This document shows, in pieces, positions 14,842 through 15,125 of a stretch of 15,125 bases of DNA. Numbering within the stretch: the stretch's first letter is position 1; every line of letters starts with the position of its first letter. The stretch is from a bacterium. GTDB lineage: Bacteria > T1Sed10-126. The notes beneath the pieces were generated by a model. The model was not told the origin of the DNA. It worked only from the letters and a program-made list of their open reading frames with translations, and ran no database searches. Location: contig PWOD01000087.1 in NCBI GenBank assembly GCA_003557545.1, positions 1-15,125 on the forward strand, given 5' to 3'. Made by a program: the position numbers and the translations under genes.

Positions 14842-14861
14842 GCCTGTTCAGGCGGTATAAT
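14842..14861 (+). promoter_or_regulatory. TATAAT with overlapping palindrome before the MetE-like gene
   Basis: A perfect TATAAT lies at 14856-14861, about 30 bases before the TTG start. No good -35 is seen 17 bases upstream. Instead a 12-bp palindrome, GCCTGTTCAGGC (14842-14853), lies where the spacer would be, as an activator or repressor site might. Confidence 0.4.
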
Positions 14862-14890
14862 GTAGAAAATATTATAAGGAGGTTTTCTTT

Positions 14891-15125
14891 TTGGAACTAA
14901 TTGTGGAAAATCATAGCATGTACCCTCGGGTGGGTGAGACTGATTCTGAACTTCGCTTGCGCCGTGCACATCACCAGTTTGATCATGGCGAGATCACGCA
15001 GCAGGAGCTGGCCTCGATTGAGAATGATTATGTCGAGGAGCTTATTGCCGAACAACAGCAGGCCGGATTGGATATTGTAACGGATGGTATGATTCGCTGG
15101 TATGATCATATTTCCCATCTCAACC
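14891..15125 (+). CDS. MetE-like cobalamin-independent methionine synthase family protein (3' partial)
   Basis: The first 78 residues of a gene that runs past the window. The N-terminus has MYPRVG (10-15) and an acidic helix ending QQAGLDIVTDGMIRWYDHISHL. This is the first strand-helix unit of a MetE-type (beta/alpha)8 barrel. MetE transfers a methyl group from methyltetrahydrofolate to homocysteine. Short homologues with one barrel may use other methyl donors, and length cannot be judged here. The YDH element recalls the N-terminal half of MetE, the TDG element the C-terminal half. The start is TTG, fixed by AAGGAGG (14876-14882) 8 bases upstream; no ATG is available before the conserved region. 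Confidence 0.7.
   Translation, partial: MELIVENHSMYPRVGETDSELRLRRAHHQFDHGEITQQELASIENDYVEELIAEQQQAGLDIVTDGMIRWYDHISHLN

Noticed and set aside
1-15125. tRNA, rRNA, CRISPR arrays, insertion sequences or phage genes
   Set aside because: No tRNA-like cloverleaf, rRNA stretch, spaced direct repeats, transposase or integrase was seen on either strand.

Overview
The window is a gene-dense bacterial chromosome segment: about 13 protein genes, no gap over 300 bases, and no RNA genes, mobile elements or CRISPR. It looks like an anaerobic, Bacillota-type genome. Shine-Dalgarno sites are strong (GGAGG, AAGGAGG), TTG starts are frequent, there is a ribBA-ribH-nusB block, and an Sdh/Frd-type iron-sulfur flavoenzyme is present. 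A GmhA-type sedoheptulose-7-phosphate isomerase hints at an outer envelope with heptose, as in diderm Firmicutes. This placement is inference; nothing in the window fixes the species.

Layout. Positions 1-1507 hold the end of a riboflavin operon: ribBA (5' end cut off by the window) and ribH. nusB (1561-1932) follows, then a membrane-anchored TPR protein (1919-3898) and a gmhA-like isomerase (3888-4454). The last three overlap and look translationally coupled. icd (4577-5830) and citrate synthase (6102-7232) each have their own leader. Together they would supply 2-oxoglutarate; no aconitase is seen. The 271-base gap between them is AT-rich and full of inverted repeats.

Positions 7362-11678 carry four co-directional genes: a DUF2851-family protein, a membrane-tethered Trp-rich protein of unknown function, a small unknown protein, and a HAD-family hydrolase with an altered motif I. 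On the minus strand, 14097-11675 encodes an SdhA/FrdA-type flavoprotein and its SdhB/FrdB-type iron-sulfur partner, with a 4-base overlap and no membrane-anchor gene beside them. Divergent from these, 14209-14742 encodes an AMMECR1-domain protein (AmmeMemoRadiSam protein A type). The window ends inside a MetE-like gene that starts with TTG at 14891.

The most interesting points are these. The flavoprotein lacks the FAD-linking His and the proton-relay Glu of fumarate reductases. The 7.3-11.7 kb cluster is largely uncharacterised. There is a perfect 22-bp palindrome inside ribH. The icd/citrate synthase intergenic region contains several dyads.
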